A DNA stretch of 64,000 nucleotides from Acanthosoma haemorrhoidale. Its lineage: Eukaryota > Arthropoda > Insecta > Hemiptera > Acanthosomatidae. Numbering within the stretch: position 1 is the first letter of the stretch; every line of letters begins with the position of its first letter. Position numbers and translations under genes: made by a program. The notes under the pieces were generated by a model. The model searched no databases. It was not told the DNA's origin and was given only the letters and a program-made list of their open reading frames with translations. Below are positions 1 to 11,548 of the stretch, one piece after another. The stretch spans positions 52,225,239 to 52,289,238 of the forward strand of contig OV884012.1 in the NCBI GenBank assembly GCA_930367205.1, written 5' to 3'.

Positions 1-1400
1 GGTATTGTTTGTAACTTGGTTGGAGTTATTTTGGTTTTAAACTTAATAAGGTGATAACATGCAAATAAGTTAGAGCGCTGTAACCTATCTCCGAAGCATC
101 ACTAAATCCAATTGGATCACAAGACTTAGATTGGTGTGTACATGCTGCGTTTTGGAGGTCGTATTCACCTGTAACTATGTCATCGTCATAACTTTCTCTT
201 GTCAAAGCTCTCAATGCTAGAGCTAGAGGGTAGGCTTCACCTTCGTCTTTTACCAGGTGCTATATCACTCTTAGTGCTGTTAGTCTGTATGTCTCAGTGC
301 AAAGTTGTTATTCTCGTAGAGTTTGTGATTGATCTGATCTCCAGAATGTGTGGTAAAATCGCTTGCTCTCGGTGCTTGATTTGCCGATTCATTTTTATCA
401 TGTCAGTAGTGAAAATGACAGGGTCTCTCCTAAAGTTTGTCAAAATTTCAGTAATGTCTCTTAGTAATTTTGGATGGGGTTGAGGCTGACATATCGAGGA
501 CAACACGGAGTTTAGTAGTTTTGTCTTTCTGTTTTATCACCATGCTGTGCGATAAAATATAGCCCAGTTTTAGATGCGGGCTCCCTATGTATAAGCCTGA
601 TATATGCATTCATGAATTCAATATATTCTTTACGAAGAATTTGGTCTTTTTCCAATTTTGATTTCAGATTATAGAATCGTTTCAGTGTTGGACCCTGGAA
701 TTTTTAATGTTAACAAAATCATGTATCTGGAGTCTTACTCTGTCACAAAATGTTCGCAATGCCTGACTGTAGGGTACTCAACAGGTCGTTCCTCGATTTC
801 TTCTAGCTCCCACAACCATGGAATTGTTTCTGATAAACCGTCTGAACCATTAACAAAAAATGTTTGCAGTGAGTGAGTACATGACGTCCAAGTTCGATAT
901 GGTCCAGGAACACCATGGCCAAAGATTGTGGGTGTGAGCTTTGGCTTACCTTGTTCTACAGTGATTGACAAATTAGTAAGAGCATCAAAATAATGCTCCG
1001 CTCCCATCAGCAACTCTATTTTTCCAGGCTGGTAGAAGTGTGGATCAACTAAGCCATAGTTTTTGTATATACTAGTTGGATTTGTAATTCAACCCGAGGA
1101 AGCTCATTTGTTATGGAGTCAGCATTTGTGTTCAACTGCAACCTTTTTTGTATCGGTTGCAAAGTAATGGGTAATTCTCTGAAGAACTGATCCCTGTAAT
1201 GGGGATTTTGATGGGTTTGACAGCAAGGTTAAGGCGATTAGCACAAGCAGTATTAATGAAGGAGTATTGACTACCACAGACTAATACCGTTCGGATCAGT
1301 CAAAATTTGTTATTGATATCTTTGGTAGTGGCTGGAGCAGTGCCCAGTATTACATCGTTTAGTAATAATCTGCAAATTAGCCACACAGAGTGGGGTGGGA
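1..1400 (-). pseudogene. BEL/Pao LTR retrotransposon pol remnant
   Basis: On the minus strand successive short frames match the order of a BEL/Pao polyprotein. Around 735-1060 there is a protease-to-RT linker with the typical 'DPHFYQPGKIELLMGAEHY' segment. Near 479-510 the motif VVLDMSAS marks the start of reverse transcriptase, followed by RT fragments at about 294-470. At 75-125 GFSDASEIGYSALTYL resembles the RNase H-side segment of Pao pol. The frames are broken by many stops and shifts, so the element is dead. Its downstream part lies off the left edge of the window. Family assignment is from motif recognition. Confidence 0.7.
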
Positions 1401-1537
1401 TAGGTGGTATTTTTTCGACCTGGTGCTGGGAAGATCAACTGTTATGACAGAGGATGGTATTGCATAATTTTGTACATTTTTACATTATTTTTGTGGATGG
1501 TATTACATGATATGTTTCCTGGATATAACCAAATGTA

Positions 1538-2795
1538 CGAGGGTGGTCTGAAAAGTTTCCGACCTCAACATGAAGATAGCAGCAGTCGTAAATAAAAGCT
1601 AGTGAATTTCGTTGTTCATCTGTTGACAGTTGCTCACCAAAGTTTCAGCCATTTTGGACGCGCAGTTGTGTAACAGTCGTTTGAGTGAGTCGATGTGAGT
1701 GTTTTTATGAAAATGGACAAAATCGAGTATCGAGCTGTCATTAAATATTTGTTTTTAAAAGGCAATACACCTACGCAAATCAAAGATGAGTTGGATTCTG
1801 TGTATGGGGACTCTGCACCATCATTTACCACAGTGAAATTTTGGACAGCTGAATTTAAACGTGGTCATAAGAGCTTGGGAGACGATGAACGTTCAGGACC
1901 TCCAAAAACTGCAACTACCGACGAAAACATCGCCAAAGTTCACCAAATGGTGCTAGACGACCGCCGAATTAAAGTGAGAGAGATAGCAGAGGTTATGAAC
2001 ATGTCAAAAGATCGTGTTTGTCACATATTAAATCAACATTTAGAGATGAGAAAGCTGTCCGCGCGTTGGGTGCCGCGTGACCAAAAACGTGTTCGAATGA
2101 ACATTTCAACGCTCTGTTGGCGCAGTTTAGGCGCAATAAATCCGAGTTTTGGCGCCGATTAATTACTGTGGATAAAACTTGGATACACCATTATACGCCC
2201 GAAACAAAAATACAGTCCAAACAGTAGACTGCAAAGGGGGAGCCGGCTCCAAAAAAAAAGCAAAAACTGTTTTTTTGGCTGGGAAAGTGATGGCGACTGT
2301 TTTTTGGGATAGTCATGGAGTTATTTTAATCGATTATTTTCAAAAAGGAAAAACCATTACAGGAGAATACTACGCATCATTACTTGACAAGCTGAAGGCA
2401 GAACTTGCGGAAAAACGGCCACATTTGCAGAAAAAGAAAATCCAGTTTCACCAAGACAACGCACCGTCTCACACCTCAGCGGTTGCCATGGCGAAAATCC
2501 ATGAATTACGGTTTGAACTGCTTGACCATCCTTACTCACCAGATCTAGCCCCAAGCGACTTCTTTTTGTCCCTCATCTAAAAATTGCACTCGGAGGACAG
2601 AGATTTTCGTCAAATAAACGATTATTTTGCAGAGAAAAACTCTGAGTACTGTTACAGTGGACGGGTTACAGAGATGGGAGCATCGCTGGGAGAAGTGTGT
2701 AGAGTTACAAGGAGACTATGTTGAAAAATAAAATAAAAAATCTGAAAAAACGTCTTGTATCTTTGTTAGGTCAGAAACTTTTCAAACCACCCTCG
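1538..2795 (+). mobile_element. mariner DNA transposon with intact ends
   Basis: A 1258-bp element. Its inverted termini begin CGAGGGTGGT and agree at 26 of the outer 28 positions (1538-1565 against 2768-2795). It is flanked by the TA dinucleotide at 1536-1537 and 2796-2797, the target duplication of the Tc1/mariner superfamily. Size and termini are those of a full-length mariner. It sits within BEL/Pao-derived sequence: pol frames lie to its left and gag zinc-knuckle residues to its right, so it is younger than that retroelement. The transposase gene inside is broken (separate entry). Confidence 0.9.
1695..2700 (+). pseudogene. Mariner transposase, degenerate (SETMAR-like, DD34D)
   Basis: The first frame (1695-2162) starts MSVFMKMDKIEYRAVIKYLF and carries the two N-terminal helix-turn-helix domains up to the WVPR motif. 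A frameshift near 2115-2160 moves the reading to another frame, where the first catalytic Asp occurs in VDKTWIHHY (normally VDETW). A stop codon replaces the usual Trp near 2226, and an extra A in the A-run near 2251-2260 shifts the frame again. The second frame (2179-2580) holds the FHQDNAPSHTS and PYSPDLAPSDFF motifs with the other two catalytic Asp residues. A further shift near 2575 removes the normal C terminus. It cannot make an active transposase; the intact ends might still be mobilised in trans. Confidence 0.88.
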
Positions 2796-2797
2796 TA

Positions 2798-3100
2798 GTG
2801 GCATTGGATACAAACTTTACAATTATGTTGTGACCTACAGTTTGAATTATGATTGCTGTTGAGGAAATTGGTAACAGCCTTTTCAACCAAGCCGAAATTT
2901 ATATTTATTATTGTTTGACAATTTTCAAAAATTTTCATACAATGATTGTTTACCTTTGTGCACAAAGCACATATTAATTGCAGATTCCCGTTTGTTTTCT
3001 TTTAATCTTTTAGTTGCATTGTTCGTCCTCTTACCTACCACCAGAGAGGTCTTAAATGTTTGTCTTATTTGGTGATGTTGATAAGGTGAATTAGTCTAGT
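2798..3100 (-). pseudogene. BEL/Pao gag zinc-knuckle remnant
   Basis: Minus-strand codons between about 2800 and 2990 give a Cys/His-rich stretch with spacing like Pao-type Gag zinc knuckles, including NSNHNSNCRSQHNCKVC. It lies on the far side of the mariner from the pol remnants, in the right order for one minus-strand retroelement (gag upstream, pol downstream). No open frame of useful length survives. Confidence 0.5.
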
Positions 3101-3189
3101 CGGAAATGAATCAGGGTTCCTTGCTTCTGTTAGTTCTAAAGTTATAAAATTCTCGCCTAAATGAACAATGTGATTGATGTCCAGACATC

Positions 3190-3400
3190 TCATTGCCTGC
3201 CAGACTAAAGTATGAACTCAGCTGGATTTTGGTACCTGTTATATTCTGTCTATATATGGTCAATGTTAGCCGGTCAGCAGTCTGCAGGACTTGATCCCTT
3301 GATACAATGGCTAAACTGCTGATAAATATGAGCAAACTGGTTGTCTGGTTGAAGAAAAGTATGGTGGAGTTGTTTCAATGTCAGATTGAACTCCATACAG
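3190..3400 (-). repeat. Retroelement leader/LTR-like segment, matching 63.82-64.0 kb
   Basis: This stretch resembles the last 180 bases of the window in the same orientation. Shared blocks include 'tctatatatg', 'gcaggacttg', 'tggttgtctg' and 'tggagttgtt', in the same order and at similar spacing, roughly 70% identical by eye. It lies just upstream (minus sense) of the Pao gag remnant, so it is most likely that element's leader or LTR. Boundaries are approximate. Confidence 0.45.
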
Positions 3401-5246
3401 GGTTAATTAACTTGCAATAATGTTGTTCATTTGCTGACTGACTGACAAGTGACGAGAGGGAGGGGAAAACAGGTATGCTAACACTGCACAGCCACAACAC
3501 TCACTGATGGCAACTAATATATATTATAGAAAGTATTATATTTTATATATATTACTTATTTCCTGAACAATTGGTTTACCAGAATTTTGATCCTTCCAGA
3601 ATGTATTTAAAGAATGGAAAATCTTAAGAAGAACATGCAAATTCAAAATTTCTTACTAATACCAAGGTTTGTCTGGTTTGAGAGTGAATCAATCAAAAAG
3701 CTAAGACTCCCTAGATCATCACTCGCCAGAGGGATTTATATAAAAGTATAATGTTGAGCAGCTGCATTTTTCCCGAAATGATGTGATTTGATCGCTGTTC
3801 ATTAGAATGTTGTACGAAATTATCTCATAAGAACATTAGTTGCTTAAAGGGTACCAAGCTGTGTCACTGCCATAAGTGACTTTTAGGCAGTACCTAAGCA
3901 TCAAACATTAGGGTACCGTGAAGAGGTAGCGAGCTTTGCCTGTTATGTGACTTAACAATTGGGCTATGGTGTTCTTCTTGGATTGTCCTCACCTCTTTCC
4001 ATATTCACCCTTTGGCTGCTATGCCATACTTAAGTAGGTCAGTTCATGCCGTGGGTGCCAGTCCTTGGAGAAGCTCTTTGTGTGTTTATTTCTGTTCAAA
4101 ATATATATTTTTTTAGCAGATATTCTTAAGACTGATCAAAAAATAGAAGTTGGCTAGCCATATGAAATACACAACACTGAGGTCAAGGTCCTTGACCACC
4201 CGTTGTTCTTGACAACTGAAGGGTTAACAAGTTGAAGTACTTATCATTTATTCGGACCCCCTGGCAACTACTACTATAAGCTATAGCTTCAGCTTCTGCA
4301 ATTACTCTTCTAGGCCTTCCCTAAACACTGATTGATTGTTACAATGTGATTTAAGCTTAACAAAGATAGTAAAAAAAATGTATATGAATATTTACTATTT
4401 ACATAATAAAGAAATACAATTACTTTCCTAAAATGCAGACCAACTGCTGCAATGAGCAAACATGAAGGGTAAGATCCTGGTTACTACTTAACTACCCATA
4501 TGAATGCATTTGTTTAGTATCAATAACAACAGCAAGTCTTTTTTTTTTTTATCAATCTTCACAAGAGAGCTAGACTATGTGTCTGAATTTATTTCAAAAG
4601 TCATTTGCTCCTGATAAAAAAATAAGACCTGGTTGTCCTGCATTTATTAAACTAATGATAATATTATATATATAAATCTAAAGAGACACAGATTAACTAA
4701 AGTAAACTTGCAATAAAAAAAAGAAGTTAAGTCTAATCAATGTTCAAAGGTCTAAAAGCTTATTAAATGGTTTTGTAGGTTCTGTTTAGATGCCCCATAG
4801 CCTAGTGGTTTGCATGCGGCTTTCTGTTGAGTCCGCCATTCTATTCCCGTCTTCCACCATAAGAATGTTTTCAGAGGGAATGGGTGTTGTAGGGATTAAC
4901 TCTGTAGTTACTTGAGTACTGAAATAGCAAATCCAGTTTAGAAAAGAGAAATTAAGGTTGAGGGGTAACAATCCTCAGCGTTACCTACCAATTATGGCGA
5001 GACAACCTTTAGTCAGTCACAACCGTTCATGAGGTGTTGTGCTATGAATTTAATTATAAATATACAAGTTTGGCCACAAAGATTAAGGAGTGGTTGTGGA
5101 TTTTGGGCGGGATTAGACAACAAGTACTAAGCTAAGTATCTCACAAGGTTAGTCAACAAGTTGTTGAGTTCTAGTAATTAAATATGATTGGTTGTTGTGT
5201 TGAATGCCTAATGTTATGTTTATATTAATTGTTGTTTTACTTCCAG
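3400..5246. other. Non-coding DNA; probable intron of the VAP-like gene
   Basis: AT-rich sequence without a convincing exon. It ends in a good acceptor (pyrimidine run then CAG at 5244-5246), so at least its right part should be intron of the plus-strand gene whose last exon follows. At 4791-4860 a tRNA-like pair of blocks ('agcctagtgg' and 'ttctattccc') suggests a decayed tRNA-derived SINE. I see no MSP-domain exon here. Confidence 0.4.
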
Positions 5247-5399
5247 GAACAAGTTTTAGTGCTAGAAAAACAAGCAGACGCGCTGCGTAAAAAGTCACGC
5301 TTTGCAGTGCAGCCCCAGCCAATATATCAGACACCCCTGATCATGGTGGCAATCCTCACTGGACTCGTTGGAATCATTTTAGGAAAGTTCCTCCTCTGA
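5247..5399 (+). CDS. Terminal exon of a tail-anchored protein, probably VAP-A/B-like
   Basis: A 153-nt exon begins after a consensus acceptor (AG at 5245-5246) and runs to TGA at 5397-5399. It encodes a short charged helix (VLVLEKQADALRKKSR), a Pro/Gln linker, then a hydrophobic anchor of about 19 residues ending in GIILGKFLL. A coiled-coil-like segment followed by a C-terminal membrane span ending in (I/L)(I/L)GKxxL is typical of VAMP-associated proteins, which sit in the ER membrane and bind FFAT-motif partners through an N-terminal MSP domain. That domain is not in the window, so other tail-anchored proteins remain possible. The exon appears to start in phase 0. Confidence 0.5.
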   Translation, partial: EQVLVLEKQADALRKKSRFAVQPQPIYQTPLIMVAILTGLVGIILGKFLL

Positions 5400-6020
5400 A
5401 AAGCCTTCTCACTAACTTCCCCCCCCCCCAGGCTCCTTAATGCACACATTGTAATTAGCACATTCCCCCCTCCCTTGTAACTATCGCTTGCCCTTCCCGC
5501 TCCAATATCAATCACATGATTATTACTCCGTTATTTCATAAAATATAAACATCTTAGACATGCATGTATATTATTTTAGCCACATTATTATTAAACAAGG
5601 GAAAATTTTACCAGGCCAACTAAAGCTAAATTACTAGTATAATTTTGTTCTATTGAGAAAATATTTATATAAAAAAATTTGTGAAATAATCTATTGATGC
5701 ACATTCTATGTTTTGTGTAAAAAATCGAATCCTGTTTGTAAAAATGTATGTTTCAAGTAGTGCAGTACATTTATAACCAACAAAATAAGTAATAGGGATC
5801 AATATTTCATATACCAGGTGGGCAAGTTACAGATCTTCAAAATTTCCTGATAATTCTGTTTTATGTATTTTTATTTTTCACTCTGGCATTTTTTTTTTCA
5901 GTATTAATATTTTAAAAATTAAATTATCCAAATATGTGGTGAGTTTTGTAAATAACTTTGTTTTGTAAATTGGAATGTTTTTGCAGATATATAATAAATA
6001 AAACTGCATTTTATAAAATT
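5400..6020 (+). other. 3' UTR with overlapping poly(A) signals
   Basis: AT-rich sequence after the stop codon of the VAP-like exon. Two overlapping AATAAA hexamers occur at 5993-5998 and 5997-6002, followed by T/G-rich sequence ('ttttgttttgtt'), a good cleavage site context. A C-run lies near 5419-5428. A later AATAAA at about 7262 could be an alternative end. Confidence 0.5.
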
Positions 6021-9000
6021 TTGTTTTGTTATGTACTGCATAAGTGTTATTTTAAACGAGAAAAGAGGACTCCATAAATTATTTTATTTTGGCTTTTACC
6101 TATTTATATTGTTGCAATATCAATTAGTTTCATTTCTATTAAAATGTGTTGCTCTAGTTTGACAACTCCCCAGATTGTGTATGATCTGGCGAATGTGTAT
6201 TAAACAGGATCTCTTTTCAGAGATTAGGTTGTAAAAGAACTTTTTTTTCAGTGGTCGGGTCACAATGGACTTAAATTCGAAAAGAATATTGCTGAGTTTT
6301 CACTAAACTTATGTTCTGTATATTTTACCCAACTCCAAGACTTGAATTTTCTTTTTATGTTCATATTATGGTTTATTATATCTTTTATTTCTAATGAATA
6401 TTTTAATATTTGTTTATGTTACATTTAGATATAAGATTGTCATTGGAATCAATATTGTGACAATACTTAGGGTGATTGATATTGCATAAGGTTTCTGAAG
6501 ATCAGTAATAATACAGAAGCTATGCTTCATGTTTCACCGTAATACTTTCTCTAAAGGAGCTGACTACTTTCTCGTAAATACTTGTTTTTTAGTAAAAGAA
6601 AACATGGTTACGTATTAGTAGGAAATGTAGTTTTAAACGTTGTTAATAATTTAAAGGTAGTAAAAAAAATTTTTCATGAATTTAGACAATAAAAATTCAT
6701 GATTTTACATCATTCTAGAATTGTTTTTGGTAAATCGGAAGTTTAGTAGTCTGCAACAGTTGTGTTAGTGTACACTTCTGAGTTAGGTTGCGAACTATTA
6801 TAATTACAATATAATTATATATTGTATTTGTAGAAGTAAGCTATTAATGTTTTAACTGTACAATATAATTTTATTTCAATGTATTAGCCATTTCTGCAAA
6901 TTAAGACTACTAAACTTATGATTAGCCTTTTTTTCTACCAGTGTATCCCTTATCTCTGATATTTTATACAATTTTGGTATTGCAACTATTTTTCATTAAT
7001 TTTGTTTTCAATTAACATTTTTTTTTATATTTGTAATCACTAAATGTTTTATAGGTATAGGAATACGTTACGTATAGAATATCTTTTAAGAAATCACAAA
7101 ATTAAAGAATTGTATGGGGGTTTCAGGGACATTTAGTATTTTGGAAAATATGTTTATTACTATTCTACCAGTTGCCTTTATTATTACCTATTTAGAAAAA
7201 TATTTCTTACGACTGTTGTAAACCTATTATTGATGTACTTTTTCTAAATTGCGATTAGTGAAATAAAGAGAACTTACTCCAGTGTTCATGGGCACTAAAA
7301 GTACTATTGGCATTGTTTTCATTAATTTAATTATATTATTATTGATTAATTAAAGTAATAATATGTTCTTATAAAAGCATGACAAATGATTAAAGTATCA
7401 TAATGGTAATGTTTACATAGTGAACTGTTATTATACAAATGCTGGAAGCATTTTTAAAAACCATTATTAGATCGGTTACTTATTTTATTTAAAATAAGGC
7501 TTATTGAAATTGTGATTTTCCACAGCTCATGAAGTCTTACAATGAAATGCATAAAAATTAATAGATTTGTCTGCAAGTGTAGAAAACTTTTTCACAATTT
7601 TAAAATAATTGCAATCTAGAAAACTTATGAATAGGATATTTTTTATATCAGCAGTCATTTCCTTTATCTAAAACTTAATCTTGGAAGGTTTCTTTTGTGA
7701 TTTTTATCGGCTTTGTGCCTTACTGCAGTGTATAAAATGGAAATATATTGTATATGTGAATACTTCACTCAGAATCAGTATACTCATTGTTCTGTCTTAT
7801 TGTTGTTACGTTAATCATTAGATAAATAATGTTTTTCTTTAGGACAAACCTTTCAGGTCAAACTGCGCTAAATTAACTTAAAAAAAATTATCTGATCGTA
7901 AATATATATATAATAATACATATATATATATTGTAGTATACTATATAATAAAAGTGATGTTCATACTCTTATGTAGTTGGAAAAACCTTAAGTGCTCCAA
8001 ACAGAACGTTCTATTATTAGTAGGCTCTTGAGTGAAAGAGAGAAAAAAAAATAAAAAATAAGTGGCTCCTAGTCAAGCTTCTAATTGTGTTAAATATAAA
8101 TGCTGAAATGCATATATTAATATTTATAACTTAGATAAAAATAGTATTTACTGTGTAGATAAGCTTAAAGTTTATACCCTGAGTTATTTTTCAAATTTAT
8201 TTGAATAAAGGTGTATTTGTTGTATGGTTTTAAGGATATGTACTTTGTTGCCGGCCTTTTTAAAGAAATATTTAATATAGAAAATAAATTTTTTTATTTA
8301 AAACTTAATACAAACTAAGGAAAGTTACCTATCCTAGTTTCATCCATATTTTTACCCTTTAATGTACTATTGTTTTCAAAACTTGAAATTAACGTAACCC
8401 TTTGAAATCATTTTTTATTTATTTTCTTCTGTATTAATTATATATCCTCCATAGTACATTAGAGACATATTGCCATATGATGGATCTATGGTCAATTTTT
8501 CAAAACCAAAAACTTTTCAGAGTTTTCAGGCATTCTGGTAATTGTAAGTCCCCTGTTTGACCTACAAATATGAGATTTTCTGTAGAGCCTCTACTTGATG
8601 ATTTAAGGGTTGAACAATATTGTTACTCTATAAAACAAATAATTGATCAATTACTCTATTAACAAATTATTGTTTTCATATCTTGCAAAGAATAAATTAA
8701 GATCTCGAAGAACGACCTGGTCAATTATATTTATTTTGTGTTTGGCCCAAGTGGGTTATAATTACAAAATAATAGTCATTAAAATCGTGTATTCATCTTT
8801 TTCATTACCCCAGTTTCATTTAGAGGGTATTTTGATTAAAAATTTTAATTGATGCCTCGATGACACTAAAAATAACAACTCCAATTAAGTGTCATTAAAT
8901 TATTAATTTGTTGGCATTTAAAAGTAATTCCTATCCTGTTAATCAGTGCACCAAATTAATAATGTCCTTGATGTTCTGATAAGCAATATGTAATATTTTT

Positions 9001-11548
9001 TGAAATATTCAGGTAGTGGAGTAAAATCAAAGAAACTCTTAATATTGTCCTTTTTCACATTTAGCTTGAAATATTTATTTTCTTCCACAAAGTATGTGAT
9101 AAGTAGCCTGTGACACAAGGCCTCCCTGGTTGTGCGAACCTGTAGATGACAACATTTAAATGCTGTTCTCACTGACAAGCCTGGGTGGGGATTGCTATCC
9201 TATTTGATGGAAATGTTAGTGAAGGATACAGTCATACAAATTCACACTCAATTATATAGCCCAGCCCAAAGGAAGATCTTCAACAGATGTAATCAAAAAT
9301 GTCCTGGGATAGGCTATGTATGTTTTGGTTAAGACAAAATAAGATATATGTGACAAATGTCGGCCCCATACTTAACTATCTTGTTTCTCAAACTTTTTTT
9401 TTTTTTTTTGAGAGCCAACAGTAGAAATGCATTCTGAAACATTGTTTCCTAATAATAACACAAAGGTACAAACAATATATCTAACTCACAAAAATTATAA
9501 AACCATTACAACTCACTGTAATACTGTGAAATATGTGTGACAGTCTGGGATTACCGAGTATGAATCTTCGGAAGCGACTCGTGCATTTATTATTTTTTTC
9601 TCATGATTAAGGGCACATAAAAGATGGTAACACAAATATAATTTTCAAGAATTACTAAAAACAAATCATTCACATGAGTAATATAATATAGATTCTATAG
9701 GTGAATATAGTCACCAGTAGTGTCATTTTCTATTAACGTATGTGGGGGTTGAGTGATTTGCCAATCAGGTTTATTATTAATAAAATTATGTGGTTTGATA
9801 GAATCAATTCGCCCTTCCCCAAATTTGTCTTTAACCGGTACTTCCACAACATAAAATTTGCTTTCACTTGACTCTTTCCTCAAAAACAATTTTTATTTGT
9901 TTAGGGTTTAATTTCTCGGTTATTTTATATCTTCCAGAGTTAAATTCTTTTCTAAGATTGTTATTTGTAAAAAAATTCTTATTTATTTGTTTTTTTACAA
10001 ACTTTGATTGAAATAAATATAGTTATATTTCAATATTGATAGATTTGTATTATAACTGATAAATTTAATCATGTTTTTATTTATTAGCTTACATTTTAAC
10101 TTACTAAGTAGTAATTATTTTAAAAACTACTTTATTTTATTTATTGTAAGTAAGGTTTATTAATTTTAAGATTTTGTTATAATCTTTGTTTTAGTCTCAG
10201 AGAATAGTTTTTGTTGAAAATGCTCAGGACAATAAAAATTGTGGGTAAAAAAAATTATCCTATCTCTATCAGCTCACCATCAGTATATATTTTGTTGTGT
10301 ACTGTGAGCGACCAGTGGTTCTAATCATAGTTACAGCCACACAGGTAGACCAAGTTACCCACGGCTTTCTACTTGATAGTCTCTTTTCTCTAACAGCCAT
10401 GGCATATGGAAGTAATTCAATCATGAAGTAAAATCATTTTTTATTCTAGAATGGTATTTAAATCCTCAGTGGCAACATGTACTCTACCCTTTAACTACGC
10501 TCTAATGTTAGAATCAATTCCTGTATATTTTTGGAATTGATCATTGACTCTTACAAATCCGAATTATTGTATTTTGTTTCCATGTATCTAATCTATTTTA
10601 TAATTTTTGAACATAAATACAATTTTAGCTTTTCATTTTACAGTTTCTTTCTAATTTTATTTACCTTCTTTACAGTTTTATTTATTGATCTTTCATATTA
10701 TTGGGTAGTTTTTAGCATAAAACCGATTAAAACTTAAAAACAGCAATCCCATACAGAAATTCACTGATAAAAGTTTAATTTCTAAAGTTTTAGGAATCAG
10801 GCTAATTGAAAATAAGAATATAATGTAACTGTATTTCATACTCGTATGGTTTAATTAACCATTGCTTATCCCCTCTGGTAATTCATTCAAAATGAAAAAC
10901 AAAAAAAGTTTTTTTATTGATTTGTGTAGGAATTTTTTTATTTCTCTATTGCCTAAATAAAGAATTTTCGTTTTGTTTTCTCAATATAATTTATTGCTAA
11001 TATTTAGTAGATTATACGTACATTTATTTATGAAAGATTCTATTCAGTTATGATTAAAAATTTAATAAACACATTTATTTACCTAACTAATATTAATTAG
11101 GCAGCTTTTCTGTTACTTGTTTTTATTAGCTAATATTTCAGATTTTATTCTATCGAGCAAAATTGTTTAATAGTATCTTAAAGTAGTCAGGAGAGGAGGA
11201 TGTTCTAAAGTGAAATAAAAATATTAATACTAGCCACAGCTAAAGTTTGCTTAAATATGGAATTTAGACAATGATTAAATCTGTTTTCAAATGTTCTACT
11301 TTTTGAGCCAAGCTGAAAAAAATCATTGAAATATAAGTATAAGGTCTATAAACTGTTATTTATAATTGAACCTCTTATGTATGCACCTATTTTTTTAGGC
11401 ATGATAGGAATTCTTGGGTTATTTTGGGAGCTACCACAAAAAGAAACCTGAAAAATAATAGCAAAAATGACCTTGTTTTTATATAGATATACAAAAAAAA
11501 TACTGAAAGTTAATTTACACCAAATATATAATAACTATAGAAGCAATA
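6021..11548. other. AT-rich intergenic DNA, no gene recognised
   Basis: About 5.5 kb with strong A/T bias and many homopolymer and (TA)n tracts (for example 7905-7935). The only frame of note is minus 9695-9889, a 64-residue hydrophilic peptide ending GDYIHL; it has no recognisable domain or clear splice signals. The right end should contain the 3' UTR of the minus-strand NAE1 gene. I see no conserved exon, RNA gene or well-bounded transposon. Confidence 0.4.

Noticed and set aside
199..483. 94-codon plus-strand frame
   Set aside because: Antisense to BEL/Pao RT remnants.
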